A stretch of DNA of 64,000 nt from Alitta virens (lineage: Eukaryota; Annelida; Polychaeta; Phyllodocida; Nereididae): contig OW028584.1 in assembly GCA_932294295.1 (NCBI GenBank), forward strand, positions 8,440,407 to 8,504,406, read 5' to 3'. Below the pieces are notes generated by a model, which saw nothing but the letters and a program-made list of their open reading frames with translations, was not told the DNA's origin and ran no database searches. The number at the start of each line of letters is the position of its first letter. Within the stretch, counting starts at the first letter, position 1. The position numbers and the translations under genes are program-made. Below, piece after piece: positions 12,252-22,900 of the stretch.

Positions 12252-12723
12252 GAATATTCTTGTTTTTGCCTAGTATACTCCATTAATTTTCCCCACCTTA
12301 ACTATTATATAAATTCTACACATTTTCCTGAACAATTCAGTCTTTATTTGACGAAAATCTGACTAATATTAGGGGAGCAGCAGCCTTTTAAAGTATATAA
12401 AAAATCAATACAATGATAACATTGTGAGACATATAATATAACATGAGCTGTCATAACATAAGTAATTAAATTCAATTAGCCAAATGTAAAGAAGTCCTTC
12501 ACAAAGGTTAATTGTCATTAGTCAATTGCAATTAACCTGGATTACAGGTTTAATGTCAAAAGAAGCCACTTTGAACATCACACATATCTAAGTGTCAATT
12601 GTCATTTAGTATAACGGTCATAATGAATTGTATATAGTCCGATTTTCGTCAAATAAAATTTATATAATAGATAAGGTGAGGAAAATTAATGGAGTATACT
12701 AAGCAAAAACAAGAATATTCTTG
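12252..12723. mobile_element. inverted-repeat element, first copy
   Basis: The left arm (AAGAATATTCTTGTTTTTGC, then TAGTATACTCCATTAATTTT) reappears in reverse complement at about 12638-12723, giving arms of roughly 85-110 bp around a 270-bp core. No coding capacity. The inner edge of the left arm carries the TATTTGACGAAAATC motif shared with copies at 12955, 13801, 53190 and (inverse) 62700-62776. Confidence 0.65.
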
Positions 12724-13620
12724 CAAAAAACGCCCCCAACATTAATCGTTGTTCTTTAATGTAGATGGTTAGATAGTTAGATAGATAGATATGTAGATAG
12801 ATAGATATGTAGATAGATAGGTATGTAGATAGATAGATAGATATGTAGATATGCAGATATGTAGTTAAGAGAGACAGATAGATTGACATGCTTATTATAT
12901 AATATAGAATTTCTCGCTTAATATTTGGAATCAGTATGAACTATACTAAAATCCAGTATTTATTTGACGAAAATCAGACTAATATTAGGGGAGCAGCAGC
13001 CTACAAAAGTATAGAAAAAATCAATAAAAAATGAAAATAAAACAATGATGACATGATGAGACATATAATATAGCAGGAGCTATCATAACATAAGTAATTA
13101 AATTCAATTAGCCAAATGTAAAGAAGTCCTTCACAAAGGTTAATTGTCATTAGTCAATTGCAATTAACCTGGATTACAGGTTTAATGTCATGTCCTATTT
13201 AATTCACAATTAAAAAGAAGCCACTTTGAACATCACACATATCTAAGTGTCAATTGTCATTTAGTATAACGGTCATAATGAATTGTATATAGTCCGATTT
13301 TCGTCAAATAAAATGTATATAAAAGATAAGGTGAGGAAAATTAATTGAGTATACTAAGCAAAAACAAGAATATTCTTGTAAAAAACGCCCCCAACATTAA
13401 TCGCTGTTCTTTAATGTAGATGGTTAGATAGTTAGATAGATAGATATGTAGATAGATAGGTATGTAGATAGATAGATATGTAGATATGCAGATATGTAGA
13501 TATGTAGTTTAGAGAGACAGATAGATTGACATGCTTATTATATAATATAGAATTTCTCGCTTAATATTTGGTCTATTTTCGATCCGAAAACATGTATGGG
13601 ATCAGTATGAACTATACTAC
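12338..13620. repeat. two-copy tandem duplication of about 0.62-0.66 kb
   Basis: The segment starting at about 12338 recurs at about 12954 with small indels: same core (including TTCACAAAGGTTAATTGTCA), same right arm, and the same GATA-type microsatellite (12766-12870 and 13418-13510). The pair therefore duplicated after the microsatellite had arisen. Nothing here is coding. Confidence 0.75.
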
Positions 13621-13794
13621 AATTCAATCGAAAATCGGACAAATATTAAGGGAGCAGCAGCCTTTGATACAGTCTGGGCGCAGACGTGTGCGGGAGCACC
13701 ACTGTTTGCCTCCGCCAACCTAGCTGCATTCTCAGACAAATAACTCGCTTAATATTTGGTCAAAAACACGCATGGAATCAGAATAAAGTATACG

Positions 13795-14035
13795 ACAATT
13801 CAGTCTTTATTTGACGAAAATCGGACTTATATTAGGGGAGCAGCAGCCTTTTAAAGTATATACCACCCCCCTCCCTGCCTACGCTATAAATGCTGACGCT
13901 GGTGGCAGTCGGCGAGTTACTCCTACTACCCGTCGGCTTACTCCTAGTGACCCGTAGAACCCGCCGAGTCAGCCGTAGAACCCTTTTTGCCACCAGAATC
14001 CGTCGCCAACCCGGCGAAAAACGCTGTTGCATAAC
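13795..14035. repeat. third copy of the TTTGACGAAAATC repeat end
   Basis: 13800-13862 repeats the arm seen at 12338, followed by CCTCCCTGCCTACGCT, the sequence that also follows the arm at 53190-53300 and (inverse) 62580-62760. This part thus belongs to the longer version of the family found in the ABCG introns. A GTAG/CCGT-rich segment follows. Confidence 0.6.
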
Positions 14036-15225
14036 CGTTATATAATACTACGGGTTCACTACGGCAAAACCGGGGCTTTACTCGGCACCGTGGCGCCGCC
14101 ACGTATCTATACATGTATACAAGAATATATAATATATATTATATAATTATGCTGGCATAGTTAATTCAAGCGCTCGTGATTGGGTCAGTACTCTCTGGTC
14201 AATGTGCCGTACCTGCCACGCCCCGTTGCGGGGATTTGCGTCATGTTCGCTCAAGCGGCACAGTCGCGATTAGGCCTATCTACTGATCTTAGCTAATCTT
14301 CAGTCTCCAGGGGAATAGCAATTGTACTAAGAGCAATTGATGGCAATTGCAACTGAGATTAATGTAGAAGCACTAGTCATTGAGATTAGGTCTACTATTT
14401 CTTTAAATGTTTGTGACACTCTCTGATAAGTATGTTAATATTATTACGAAAATCCGTACAGATGGGGCCAGTAACCATCTGTTCAAAGAAAGCTATTTCA
14501 AGGGCTGAAGAAGTTAACACATGTTACATTTTAACATCTAGCTGTAAAGATGCCGTCTAGATGTCAAGATGCTAACATTTTAACATCTAGATGTTAAGAT
14601 GTCAAGATGCTAACATGTTAAAATGTAAAGATGCAGACATTTTAACATCTACATGTCAAGATTCCAATATGTTAAATGTTAAAAACATAAATCATATATA
14701 CCTCTGGGGGACTTCAGGATGTCTGCTTCTCTTACACATTTCAATTAATATTTTTCATATTCAAAGAAAAGTGTCTGTATTGGCATCAGGTCACTCTTAT
14801 ACGCATCATTCCTGTGACCAAGTTTATAAGGAAGCTATTTATCACAGAAAATAGCTTAAAAAGTAATTCTGAAGGCATTTTATTATTACAAATGGAATGG
14901 AAACTTTGCTAATATTACCCGCATTTCCCTTTCAGATATTGCATAAAGTTTCCCTAAATGTCAATCCTGTTACTGTCCTTCCTGTTACAATTATAGCTGA
15001 CATAACAGGTCACATCACCTAATTTAAATATTATAAAAGATGAAAATGTTTTGTTGTCATGTTACAACACTACAATGTTTCAGGTTTTTGCACTTGAAAT
15101 ACCAAAATTGCACTGTTTCTGTGGAATGACCCATTTATAAGAAGGGGGGGGGAGGAGTTACTGTCTCAGCCCAACCGTTTAAAGTGCTCTTGGCACGTTA
15201 TCGTTATATTGAGTCGTGTTATTTT
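14036..15225. other. noncoding DNA with a short imperfect repeat
   Basis: 14520-14670 is a patchwork of ACATCTAGATGTYAAGATG-type units, alternating in orientation. A G-run lies at about 15144-15152. No exon recognised. Confidence 0.5.
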
Positions 15226-15513
15226 ATTTATCTGCCCTCCTTGTTGATAGGAGCGGGTTAAATTGATGAACAGGGGACTTTAATGCAGCATCTTTGAAGT
15301 TGCATCACTGCCTAATGGCATTCCCTTCACATTTTAGTAGGGCCTGGGGAATTGTATGTTCTTTGCCAGATGCAGTGGCTGTCAAATTCAAATAATGGTA
15401 TGTTAATGTTGTAAACAAGTGTAACTAACTACTAGGCCTACCAGGCCAGAGCATCACTTGCTTCTTGAAAGCTGGACAACCAGCAGCTTGCTTGCTTGCT
15501 CTCAAAATATTTT
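15226..15513 (+). repeat. Ngaro repeat A1
   Basis: 288-bp 5' repeat starting ATTTATCTGCCCTCC and ending CTCTCAAAATATTTT; almost identical to 39897-40184. Confidence 0.93.
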
Positions 15514-15580
15514 AAAACATTTCAAAATGTATCAAAATTCGGCAAACTCTTCATGGAATTATGGCATGGACTAGAACACT

Positions 15581-16702
15581 ATGGGGCCCATGCCCCCACA
15601 GGCGATTCCTGTGTCAACCTTGGAGCAACAACAGCAGTTACCAGGGAATCACACTGCCACCAGCCCTTCTGCAGCCGAGCCTGGAAGGTCTCAAAGTGCT
15701 GCTACAGCTATGGATACTATGGCTCCGGAATACCTACAGTGGCTTCAGGACCAGGGCTTCACTGCTGCAACTAGGGAAGCTCTACACACAGGAGGGTTTT
15801 CATCCACAGCCTTACTAAAAAACATGAAACTAGAGGATATTCCTTTACTGAGGATTGAGCCTCTTGGCCAACGTCATCTCCTGGAGGCCTCTCTCCAGAC
15901 CCTGCATTCTTCAACCATGCCCCCATCCGCAGCACCCCCGTCCATGTCGTCAGCTGCACCTGCCTCCCAGACCCCCGATGACCAACTGCTGTCCTCGTTG
16001 CAGAGCTTGCTCACAAAGCCTACATCAGCTCAGGCCACTTTCTCAGGTGAGAATATTTCTTCGTATGTCCCCCCTTTTGCTGTGGCTGGTGGTAGAAAGC
16101 ATTTGGACATCACAGACTATGTGCGTTGTTTTTCTGCCCCAGCTGAGCAAATCATTGCTGACAATAACTGTATGCAAGTGTTGATCCGTGGTGGATCCAG
16201 TACTAAACCAAAACTGGAGGAGGTCACACCACTATCCTGGTTGGGAGCCAGCATTCGCATCATGAGGGATCTGATAAAACGTGGGGACCTCAAGATCACT
16301 GATGTAGATCAATATCTGATCTATCTGGAGAAGGTGTCAGACCTATCGGGAAAATACACTTGGCCTTCCCTCAGAAATTTTGACAGGGAATTTCGGTGCT
16401 GGCAAGCTCAGTCTGGGGCCCCCTGGATCAAGGACAATGGCCACCTGTCTGATGCCTACCTGCATGTTCGCCAGGACCTTGCTCCCACACCCAGACAGGC
16501 CAGCACTGGTCCTGCTAGGAGCAATAGACCTACAAGGCCCACACAACCTACAGAAACTTGCAGAGCCTTCAATTTCGCTTCCTGCAAGTTTGGAGACAAA
16601 TGCAAATTCCAGCACATTTGCATGGTGTCAGGATGCCAACAGGCCCACCCTGTAACTCAACATGGTTCCCCAGCCTCAAAAAACGCCTACCCAGCCCAGT
16701 AA
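15581..16702 (+). CDS. Ngaro gag-like protein (ORF1)
   Basis: The 373-aa protein is the presumed nucleic-acid-binding structural protein of the retroelement. Residues about 45-110 (PEYLQWLQDQGF ... LLRIEPLGQRHLLEA) have the helix pattern of a SAM-like domain, unusual and probably used for self-association. A proline/serine-rich linker follows. The centre carries a region typical of DIRS-type gag proteins (LDITDYVRCFS, TPLSWLGASI). Near the C-terminus CRAFNFASCKFGDKCKFQH is a CCCH zinc finger (C-x7-C-x5-C-x3-H), followed by further Cys/His residues. ATG at 15581 is the first in a strong context after repeat A1. The gene overlaps the RT frame by about 145 nt. Confidence 0.85.
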   Translation: MGPMPPQAIPVSTLEQQQQLPGNHTATSPSAAEPGRSQSAATAMDTMAPEYLQWLQDQGFTAATREALHTGGFSSTALLKNMKLEDIPLLRIEPLGQRHLLEASLQTLHSSTMPPSAAPPSMSSAAPASQTPDDQLLSSLQSLLTKPTSAQATFSGENISSYVPPFAVAGGRKHLDITDYVRCFSAPAEQIIADNNCMQVLIRGGSSTKPKLEEVTPLSWLGASIRIMRDLIKRGDLKITDVDQYLIYLEKVSDLSGKYTWPSLRNFDREFRCWQAQSGAPWIKDNGHLSDAYLHVRQDLAPTPRQASTGPARSNRPTRPTQPTETCRAFNFASCKFGDKCKFQHICMVSGCQQAHPVTQHGSPASKNAYPAQ

Positions 16703-18372
16703 GTGTGCCATGCAGCCTCCCCTCCCCACCAGCCTCCCCAAAGGTCCTCAACATCACAGCATGGGAGAGGGAGTTGGCCACTGACCCAGACAAAGACTAT
16801 CTGTTACAGGGAATACAACAAGGATTTAACATTATTAATAATGATGTCTGCACACCTACCCCCACTGAGTGTGACAACTACCGCTCCTGTGATGCTGCTC
16901 GGGATGCAGTGGAAGCTCAAATTATTGAGGAAATTAAGGAAGGTCGCTACCTGATAACACCTTCTAAAACATATATTGTCAGTGCACTCGGTGCTTTACC
17001 TAAACCAGATGGGGGTATTAGGCTTATCCATGATGCCAGTCGCCCAGCTGGCAATGCTATTAATGACTATGCCACCCTGGAATCTACCATTGCTTACCAA
17101 TCAGTGCAGGATGCAGTTAAGCTGTTGTCGCCAACTTCCTACATAGGCAAAATAGACTTAAAATCAGCTTATAGATCGGTCAGCATTAATCCAGCACAAC
17201 AATGCTTTGCAGGCCTTAAATGGAGATTCAAAGGTCACACAGATTATACATATTTGGTGGACTCCTGGTTGCCTTTTGGATGTAGGCTATCTGTAGAAGC
17301 TTTCCACAGACTGTCCAAAGCCATTCAACGTTTTATGGCAAAGAGAGGATTTAAGACTATAGTGTACCTGGATGACTGGTTGGTGGTGGGGGACTCTAAG
17401 GAAGAGTGCACTACAGCCATGCAAACCCTCATTACCTTGCTTCGTCAACTTGGGTTTTATATTGCATATACAAAAATTGAGGGACCTAACCAGTGTCTGA
17501 CTTTTCTTGGCATTGAGGTAGATGTCCAGGGTGGTGTTCTTCGCTTGCCTACTCCAAAACTGAATGAGTTAAATTTGCTAATAAGGGCTTTCTTGCCACG
17601 CTCCAGGGCGTCCTTGCGCCAACTCCAGCAGCTAGCTGGAAAGCTTTCATGGGCTACAAATATAATCCGAGGGGGTAGAACTTTCCTCCAGGCTGTATTT
17701 GACCATATTCAACCCTTAAAACAGGCTAATCATAAAGTTTTGCTTTCTGAACGCTTCAAATCAGATCTTCACTGGTGGCTTCAATGCCTTACGCTCTTCA
17801 ATGCTGCACCTTTTGTTAGGATACATCGTCCAACAGTTGTTATTACTACAGATGCCTGCAACCAAGCTGGTGGGATGACATGTGACTTTCCCTCCCATTC
17901 TGACTGGGCGTATTTACATTGGCAGTGGGATTACCCTGTGGCCAGGAATTGCCATATTAACATTAAAGAGACACTCTCAGCTGTCTTTGCTATTTATCGC
18001 TGGGCCCCCCAACTGCGTCATAGCAGGGTTATCTTATACACGGATAATGTTACCACCAGGGCAACGATCACTAAAGGTGCCACTCGTCACTCCCAGCTGA
18101 TAATGCAACACCTCAAATGTTTGTTTTGGATATGTACATTATATGACATTGAACTTGAGTGTGTGTACTTGCCAGGTTCTTTGAACATTTACAGTGATGC
18201 TATCAGTCGGCTCCATCAACCTGGCCACCTCCTTTACTGGGCCTCCCGGATCCAACCTAATAGCCCTTTTTCCCCTTTATTGTTTGCTTTGGCTTCACTG
18301 GGACACATGTCTCATCACAGTTTAAATTTTTATTTTTCTCAGGTACCTCAACTACCCTGGTTGCCAAACTAG
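16558..18372 (+). CDS. Ngaro reverse transcriptase and RNase H (ORF2)
   Basis: The open frame overlaps the end of gag in the -1 frame, so it may be made by frameshifting or from ATG 16633. The RT domain shows DGGIRLIHDASRP, IGKIDLKSAYRSV, SWLPFGCRLS and the catalytic box VYLDDWLVVGD (Asp pair at 17371-17376). RNase H follows with TTDACNQAGG, the glutamate in NIKETLSAVFAI, LYTDNVTT and a terminal SDAISR. The enzyme copies the element RNA into DNA and removes the template. The order RT-RNase H-recombinase without an integrase or protease is that of DIRS/Ngaro elements. The frame is fully open. Confidence 0.95.
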   Translation: MQSLQFRFLQVWRQMQIPAHLHGVRMPTGPPCNSTWFPSLKKRLPSPVSVPCSLPSPPASPKVLNITAWERELATDPDKDYLLQGIQQGFNIINNDVCTPTPTECDNYRSCDAARDAVEAQIIEEIKEGRYLITPSKTYIVSALGALPKPDGGIRLIHDASRPAGNAINDYATLESTIAYQSVQDAVKLLSPTSYIGKIDLKSAYRSVSINPAQQCFAGLKWRFKGHTDYTYLVDSWLPFGCRLSVEAFHRLSKAIQRFMAKRGFKTIVYLDDWLVVGDSKEECTTAMQTLITLLRQLGFYIAYTKIEGPNQCLTFLGIEVDVQGGVLRLPTPKLNELNLLIRAFLPRSRASLRQLQQLAGKLSWATNIIRGGRTFLQAVFDHIQPLKQANHKVLLSERFKSDLHWWLQCLTLFNAAPFVRIHRPTVVITTDACNQAGGMTCDFPSHSDWAYLHWQWDYPVARNCHINIKETLSAVFAIYRWAPQLRHSRVILYTDNVTTRATITKGATRHSQLIMQHLKCLFWICTLYDIELECVYLPGSLNIYSDAISRLHQPGHLLYWASRIQPNSPFSPLLFALASLGHMSHHSLNFYFSQVPQLPWLPN

Positions 18373-19156
18373 ATGCCTCCGCAGAATTCTTCAGAAGTCA
18401 TGCCTTTGCTGCCAACACAAAACGCAGTTACTCCTCGCATCTTAGCAGTTACCTTAATTTCTGTGCCCTCACAGGCCTGCCTCCCATACCCATTTCTTCG
18501 TTGTCTGCTACAAGGTACATTGCCTTCTTGGCTCAACGCCTCCAGTACAATTCCATCACGAAATATTTAAACATCTTGCGTATTTTGTGCCTGGAAACTA
18601 ATAGTCCAAACCCCCTGCCCACTTGGCAGGTCACTTCAGTGTTACGGGGTGTTAGGAGAGTGAAAGGGGACACTAGAAATGCAAAACTCCCTATCACCCC
18701 ACAAATTCTGCTCAACATCAAGCGACAATTACGTTTACACCAACCTTTAGATGTGACAATTTGGGCTATTTACCTTACAGCCTTCTTTGGCTTATTGAGA
18801 ACTTCCAATTTAGTGCCCCCATCTACCTCAGCATTTGACCCAGATAAGAATCTGTGTCGGGAGGACATCACCCCCACCCAGGAGGCCTGCTACTGTCCAT
18901 CAAATGGTCCAAAACCATTCAACACAAGGAACGTTCTTACCACCTTCCCATTCCCTATATCCCTGGGCACCCCCTCTGCCCTGTGACTGCCCTCCATAAT
19001 CTACTCAGCCTGGGACCGACCCTGCCCCCCTCGGCACCACTGTTTGCCTTCCCACATGTCAACGGTTTAACTTTAATGACCCGACCCACGTTCACCCTTT
19101 TGCAACAGCACCTGCAACTATGTGGCATGGACACTACCACCTACAGTGGTCACAGC
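18366..19156 (+). pseudogene. Ngaro tyrosine recombinase, 5' part, interrupted
   Basis: This is the integrating enzyme of the retroelement. Its frame overlaps the RT stop codon and starts near KLDASAEFFRSHAFAANTKR. The core-binding region and the catalytic part with the first arginine (FFGLLRTSNLVPP) are clear. At about 18865-18885, in a run of C residues, the frame must shift by one base to continue as GGLLLSIKWSKTIQHKERSY and LPIPYIPGHPLCPVTALHNL. Translation reaches TYSGHS and there the Polinton begins (19157). The H-x-x-R box is thus cut in two. The rest of the gene is at 39498-39671. Confidence 0.9.
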
Positions 19157-19498
19157 AGTAGTAATTACAGTACGATACTGTAAATTATGGAACCTAAAAT
19201 GCACACCAGCCGGCGGTAAAAGCACCCATACCCCAGGAGGTGCTGCCACCATACGGTACCATAATATAGTGTAGTACTAAAATGTACACCAGAGGGAGGT
19301 AAAAGCGCCTATCTGTGTAACAATTAGGAGGGTAGCCACCTTACGGAGTAGGGTGCTGCCACCATACGGTACCATAATATAGTGTAGTACTAAAATGTAC
19401 ACCAGAGGGAGGTAAAAGCGCCTATCTGTGTAACAATTAGGAGGGTAGCCACCTTACGGAGTAGGGTGTAAGTAAACCTCTGTTATTATTGTAATATA
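19157..19498 (+). repeat. Polinton left terminal inverted repeat
   Basis: Identical to the right end for about 195 bp and similar to about 230 bp, but it carries an extra 113-bp tandem copy (19241-19353 and 19354-19466), making the left arm about 342 bp. Confidence 0.95.
19241..19466 (+). repeat. 113-bp tandem duplication inside the left terminal repeat
   Basis: Two consecutive units, each starting TGCTGCCACCATACGG and ending CGGAGTAGGG, with no difference I can see between them. Confidence 0.93.
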
Positions 19499-19948
19499 GG
19501 TTAAATATACCTGTCTATATACTAAGAAGATATTTCACACCATCTTTATAAAGATGACTAATTCTAACATTGTGCTGCCTGAGGAATGGATAAAAAGAAT
19601 ATTTGTGATTAACAAGTACCTGTGATATTGTTTGATGTTCTAACATAGATCTAATACTGCATGACTGCTTAAGTCTATAGTGATCTGCATCACTACACAA
19701 GTCTATATGATAACAAGGCATTAAAAATGATATAGCGCAATATTTGAGGGGTAAAACTATATATACAGGTTTCCAAAAGTGTGTGACTGGTTAAAAACAT
19801 GTAACAGAACCTATACAAAGAACCGCTGCATATTAAATGAAAAGTCTTTGCCAGACACTGTACACTTGTGCTGGTCATGGCGTTTATAACATTTCCCAGG
19901 ATATCTTAGTAAAATTTTAAAAGGAATGTTTCTTTCTGTAATGTGAAC
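19499..19948. other. leader region between terminal repeat and polymerase gene
   Basis: About 450 bp, AT-rich, without a supported gene. TATATATA at about 19757 is a possible core promoter for the polymerase. Confidence 0.4.
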
Positions 19949-22900
19949 ATGTCTGAGCCACCACCTGCTAAAAGGATTGCAATGGAGGAGGAGGATGAGG
20001 AGGAGGAGGAGGAGGATGTGGAACCCTATGTAATTGAGCAGGTCAATGAGAGAAGAGCTCGTAAATTCGGTGTTGAGGAAGTAACATTCAGAGCTAAATT
20101 TAAGGATGACCTCCAAGGGAGGAAATTACTTGATATTACAAATGATCTGGGTGATATGTTTGGCAGTGTTATGGATAGAGTGAGAGCAAACCATCCAAAT
20201 CCTGATGACAAAGCACGCCTATCTATCAGACATACAGGATTAGACAGAGAAATAACAATTCACTGCCAACCTCAGCATAACATAACTGCTGAAGTCATAA
20301 TGGAACGGTGAGTGTTGTTGCAGTTGTTTATTTTGTAGTTATGTGTAGTAATTTATTTGTCACACAAGGATATAATAAATAAACCCACTGTCTGAGATAC
20401 ATATTGTAACTGTTGAGGACATATAAATAAACCCACTGTCTGAGATACTTATTGTAACTGTTGAGGACATATGACACTTCTTTTTAAAACAGATTTGAAG
20501 CTGTTCTGCAGTCCAACAAAGACCTTACTGTAGACGACTCTTTCGAGGTCAGTGTAGGAGTCATGGAAGCATCTGATTCTGGCGGTGGACGAAGAGCCAT
20601 AGTAAATGTAGACACCTTGTCTGACGATTGTTCAATCAAGAGAAAAAGAAGCATGGTAACCATTCCTGAAGTACCAAATGAGTTTTTGTGTGCTGCACGT
20701 GCAACAGTCACTTGCTTAGCTAAACTGAACAAAATGCCTCAAGCTAAGTTTAACATGTTTGTGCACAAGAATTCGGTGATGAGTAGGATGCAACATTCAC
20801 AACGGAGTCATGCTTTGAAACTGCACAAACAAGCAGGCTTATCAACTGATGCCCCTGTGCACGATCTACACAAATTTGAAGATGTGCTTAATGTTCAAAT
20901 AATTGTAGTGTCTGGTGATACTGGTGACGAAATAGTGTACACAGGTAAAATGGAGCGAAAAAGAAAGATATATTTGTATCTGAAAGATCAGCATTACCAC
21001 AGCATTGTTAATATCAAGGGGTTCTTTGTGTATAAAAAGTTCTGTGAAGAATGTTTGACAACTTATAGTGAGCACTGGAGACATAGTTGCGAAGCTGTCT
21101 GCGCAACATGCAACACAAATAAGTGTTTCTATGGTGATGATTCCCTAGTGTGTGATGCGTGTAACATGGTGTGTAGGAATGCCCAGTGTTATATGAGACA
21201 TCAGCTCTCAAGAGAGTATCAGAATAGTGCCAATAAAGGTGAGGACAGACTGTCCCTGTGCGACACGTATTACAGGTGCCTTAAGTGCTACAAAACCATG
21301 GACAAGACCAAACGCGATGTCGCAAAGCATGTGTGTCATGAATGGTACTGTTTTTGCTGTCAGGAATTCGTGGTGGGTGAGCACCTGTGCTATTACAGAA
21401 TCAGGAAGCCCAAAACAACAGAAGGGTTGTTCATATACTACGACTTCGAAACTTCCCAAGACCAGCGCATAACATGTGACAAGGGCTACCTGAACAAACC
21501 TAAAAGTGGTTGCAGTGATTGCTTACCAGAGCAGATGTGTGTACGTTGTAGGAGGTGTGTCAACTGTAACAGGAGTTATTGTGGGCTAGAGAGACATGTA
21601 CCTAATTACCTAGTGTGTCAGACAGCCTGTAATATGTGCAAAGACGACTCTTTCACTCCTGACTCAAAATGTCCAAATTGTGGTCATCGATGTAGAAAGT
21701 GCAGTGTTAAGTGTAAGGATGGCTGCCTTAAAGATCTATGTTCCGAGGAACTGTGTGGGCGTAGGGAAATGATATTTAAGGGTCCTGATACATGCGATTC
21801 ATTCTGTAAATGGCTCATTACGCCTCAACACAAAGGAGCCGTAGCCATCGCTCACAATGCAAAGTCATTCGATTCGCACTTTATCCTTAATCACTGTGTG
21901 AACAATGGCATGTACCCTGAAGTTGTGTATGCAGGTAGCAAAATAATGACAATGACTATCAAGAAAGGAGTGGATATACGCTGTATTGACAGTTTAAATT
22001 TCCTACCCATGGCATTAAAAAAACTACCTGCTGCACTAGGTTTGAATTCTGAACTCAAGAAAGGTGATTTCCCCCATTTTCTCAATACTAAGCAATTTCA
22101 GAACTACGTTGGTCCCTTCCCAGACCCTAGCTACTATGGAGTGAAGCACATGTCCAGAAAAGACAGAGAGGCTTTCATGGAGTGGCATGGAAGGCAAGCG
22201 GATAAAGTGTTTAACTTCCAGGATGAAATACTTGCATACACACGTTCCGATGTGAACATATTAAGAGAAACTTGCACAAAATTTCGCGCACTTCTGATGG
22301 ACATGACAGCCCAGGGGGGGAAAGGAGTGGATCCATTCGCGCACGCCACAATTGCATCAAGTGCCATGCAGATTGTGAGGGAGCTGCTTCTCCACGAAGA
22401 GCACCAAGTGAAACTCCTCGATGGAACTCATGAGAGAGCCATTCTAAGAAATGGGCAGTGGAGTATTAAAGGAAATGTAATTGACAGCCAGCAGATTGTA
22501 GAAAATAAATTTGTTAGTTCTCCCATTCCACAGATTCCTGTCAGAGGATACACTAAGCACCCCAACGACAGTCACAAGGCTGTTGCCTGGATGGAGTGGG
22601 TGGCCAAAATCACAGGTCATAAAATCCGCCACAGTCGTAATGGCGGGGAGTTTAGGATTCCTGGAACGTCCTACCATTGCGATGGACACCGTGAAGGCTC
22701 AAATTACGTGTACGAATTCCTAGGGTGCCGATGGCATGGTCATACCTGCCGCAAAGACAGACATGCACATGACCCGCGAACAGGTGCTACTCTTGAGAAG
22801 ATCTACTAGAGAACTCTCACCAGACTTAACGAAATCGAAAACAAGGGCTACAAAGTTGTGCATATGTGGGAATGCCACTTCGACAACATGGTGAAGCGTA

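Noticed and set aside
12686..12889. Minus-strand open frame with Tyr/Ile/Ser repeats
   Set aside because: Translation of the GATA microsatellite, not a gene.
15496..15818. Open frames overlapping the start of the Ngaro gag
   Set aside because: Alternative frames over a well-supported gag gene; no motif.
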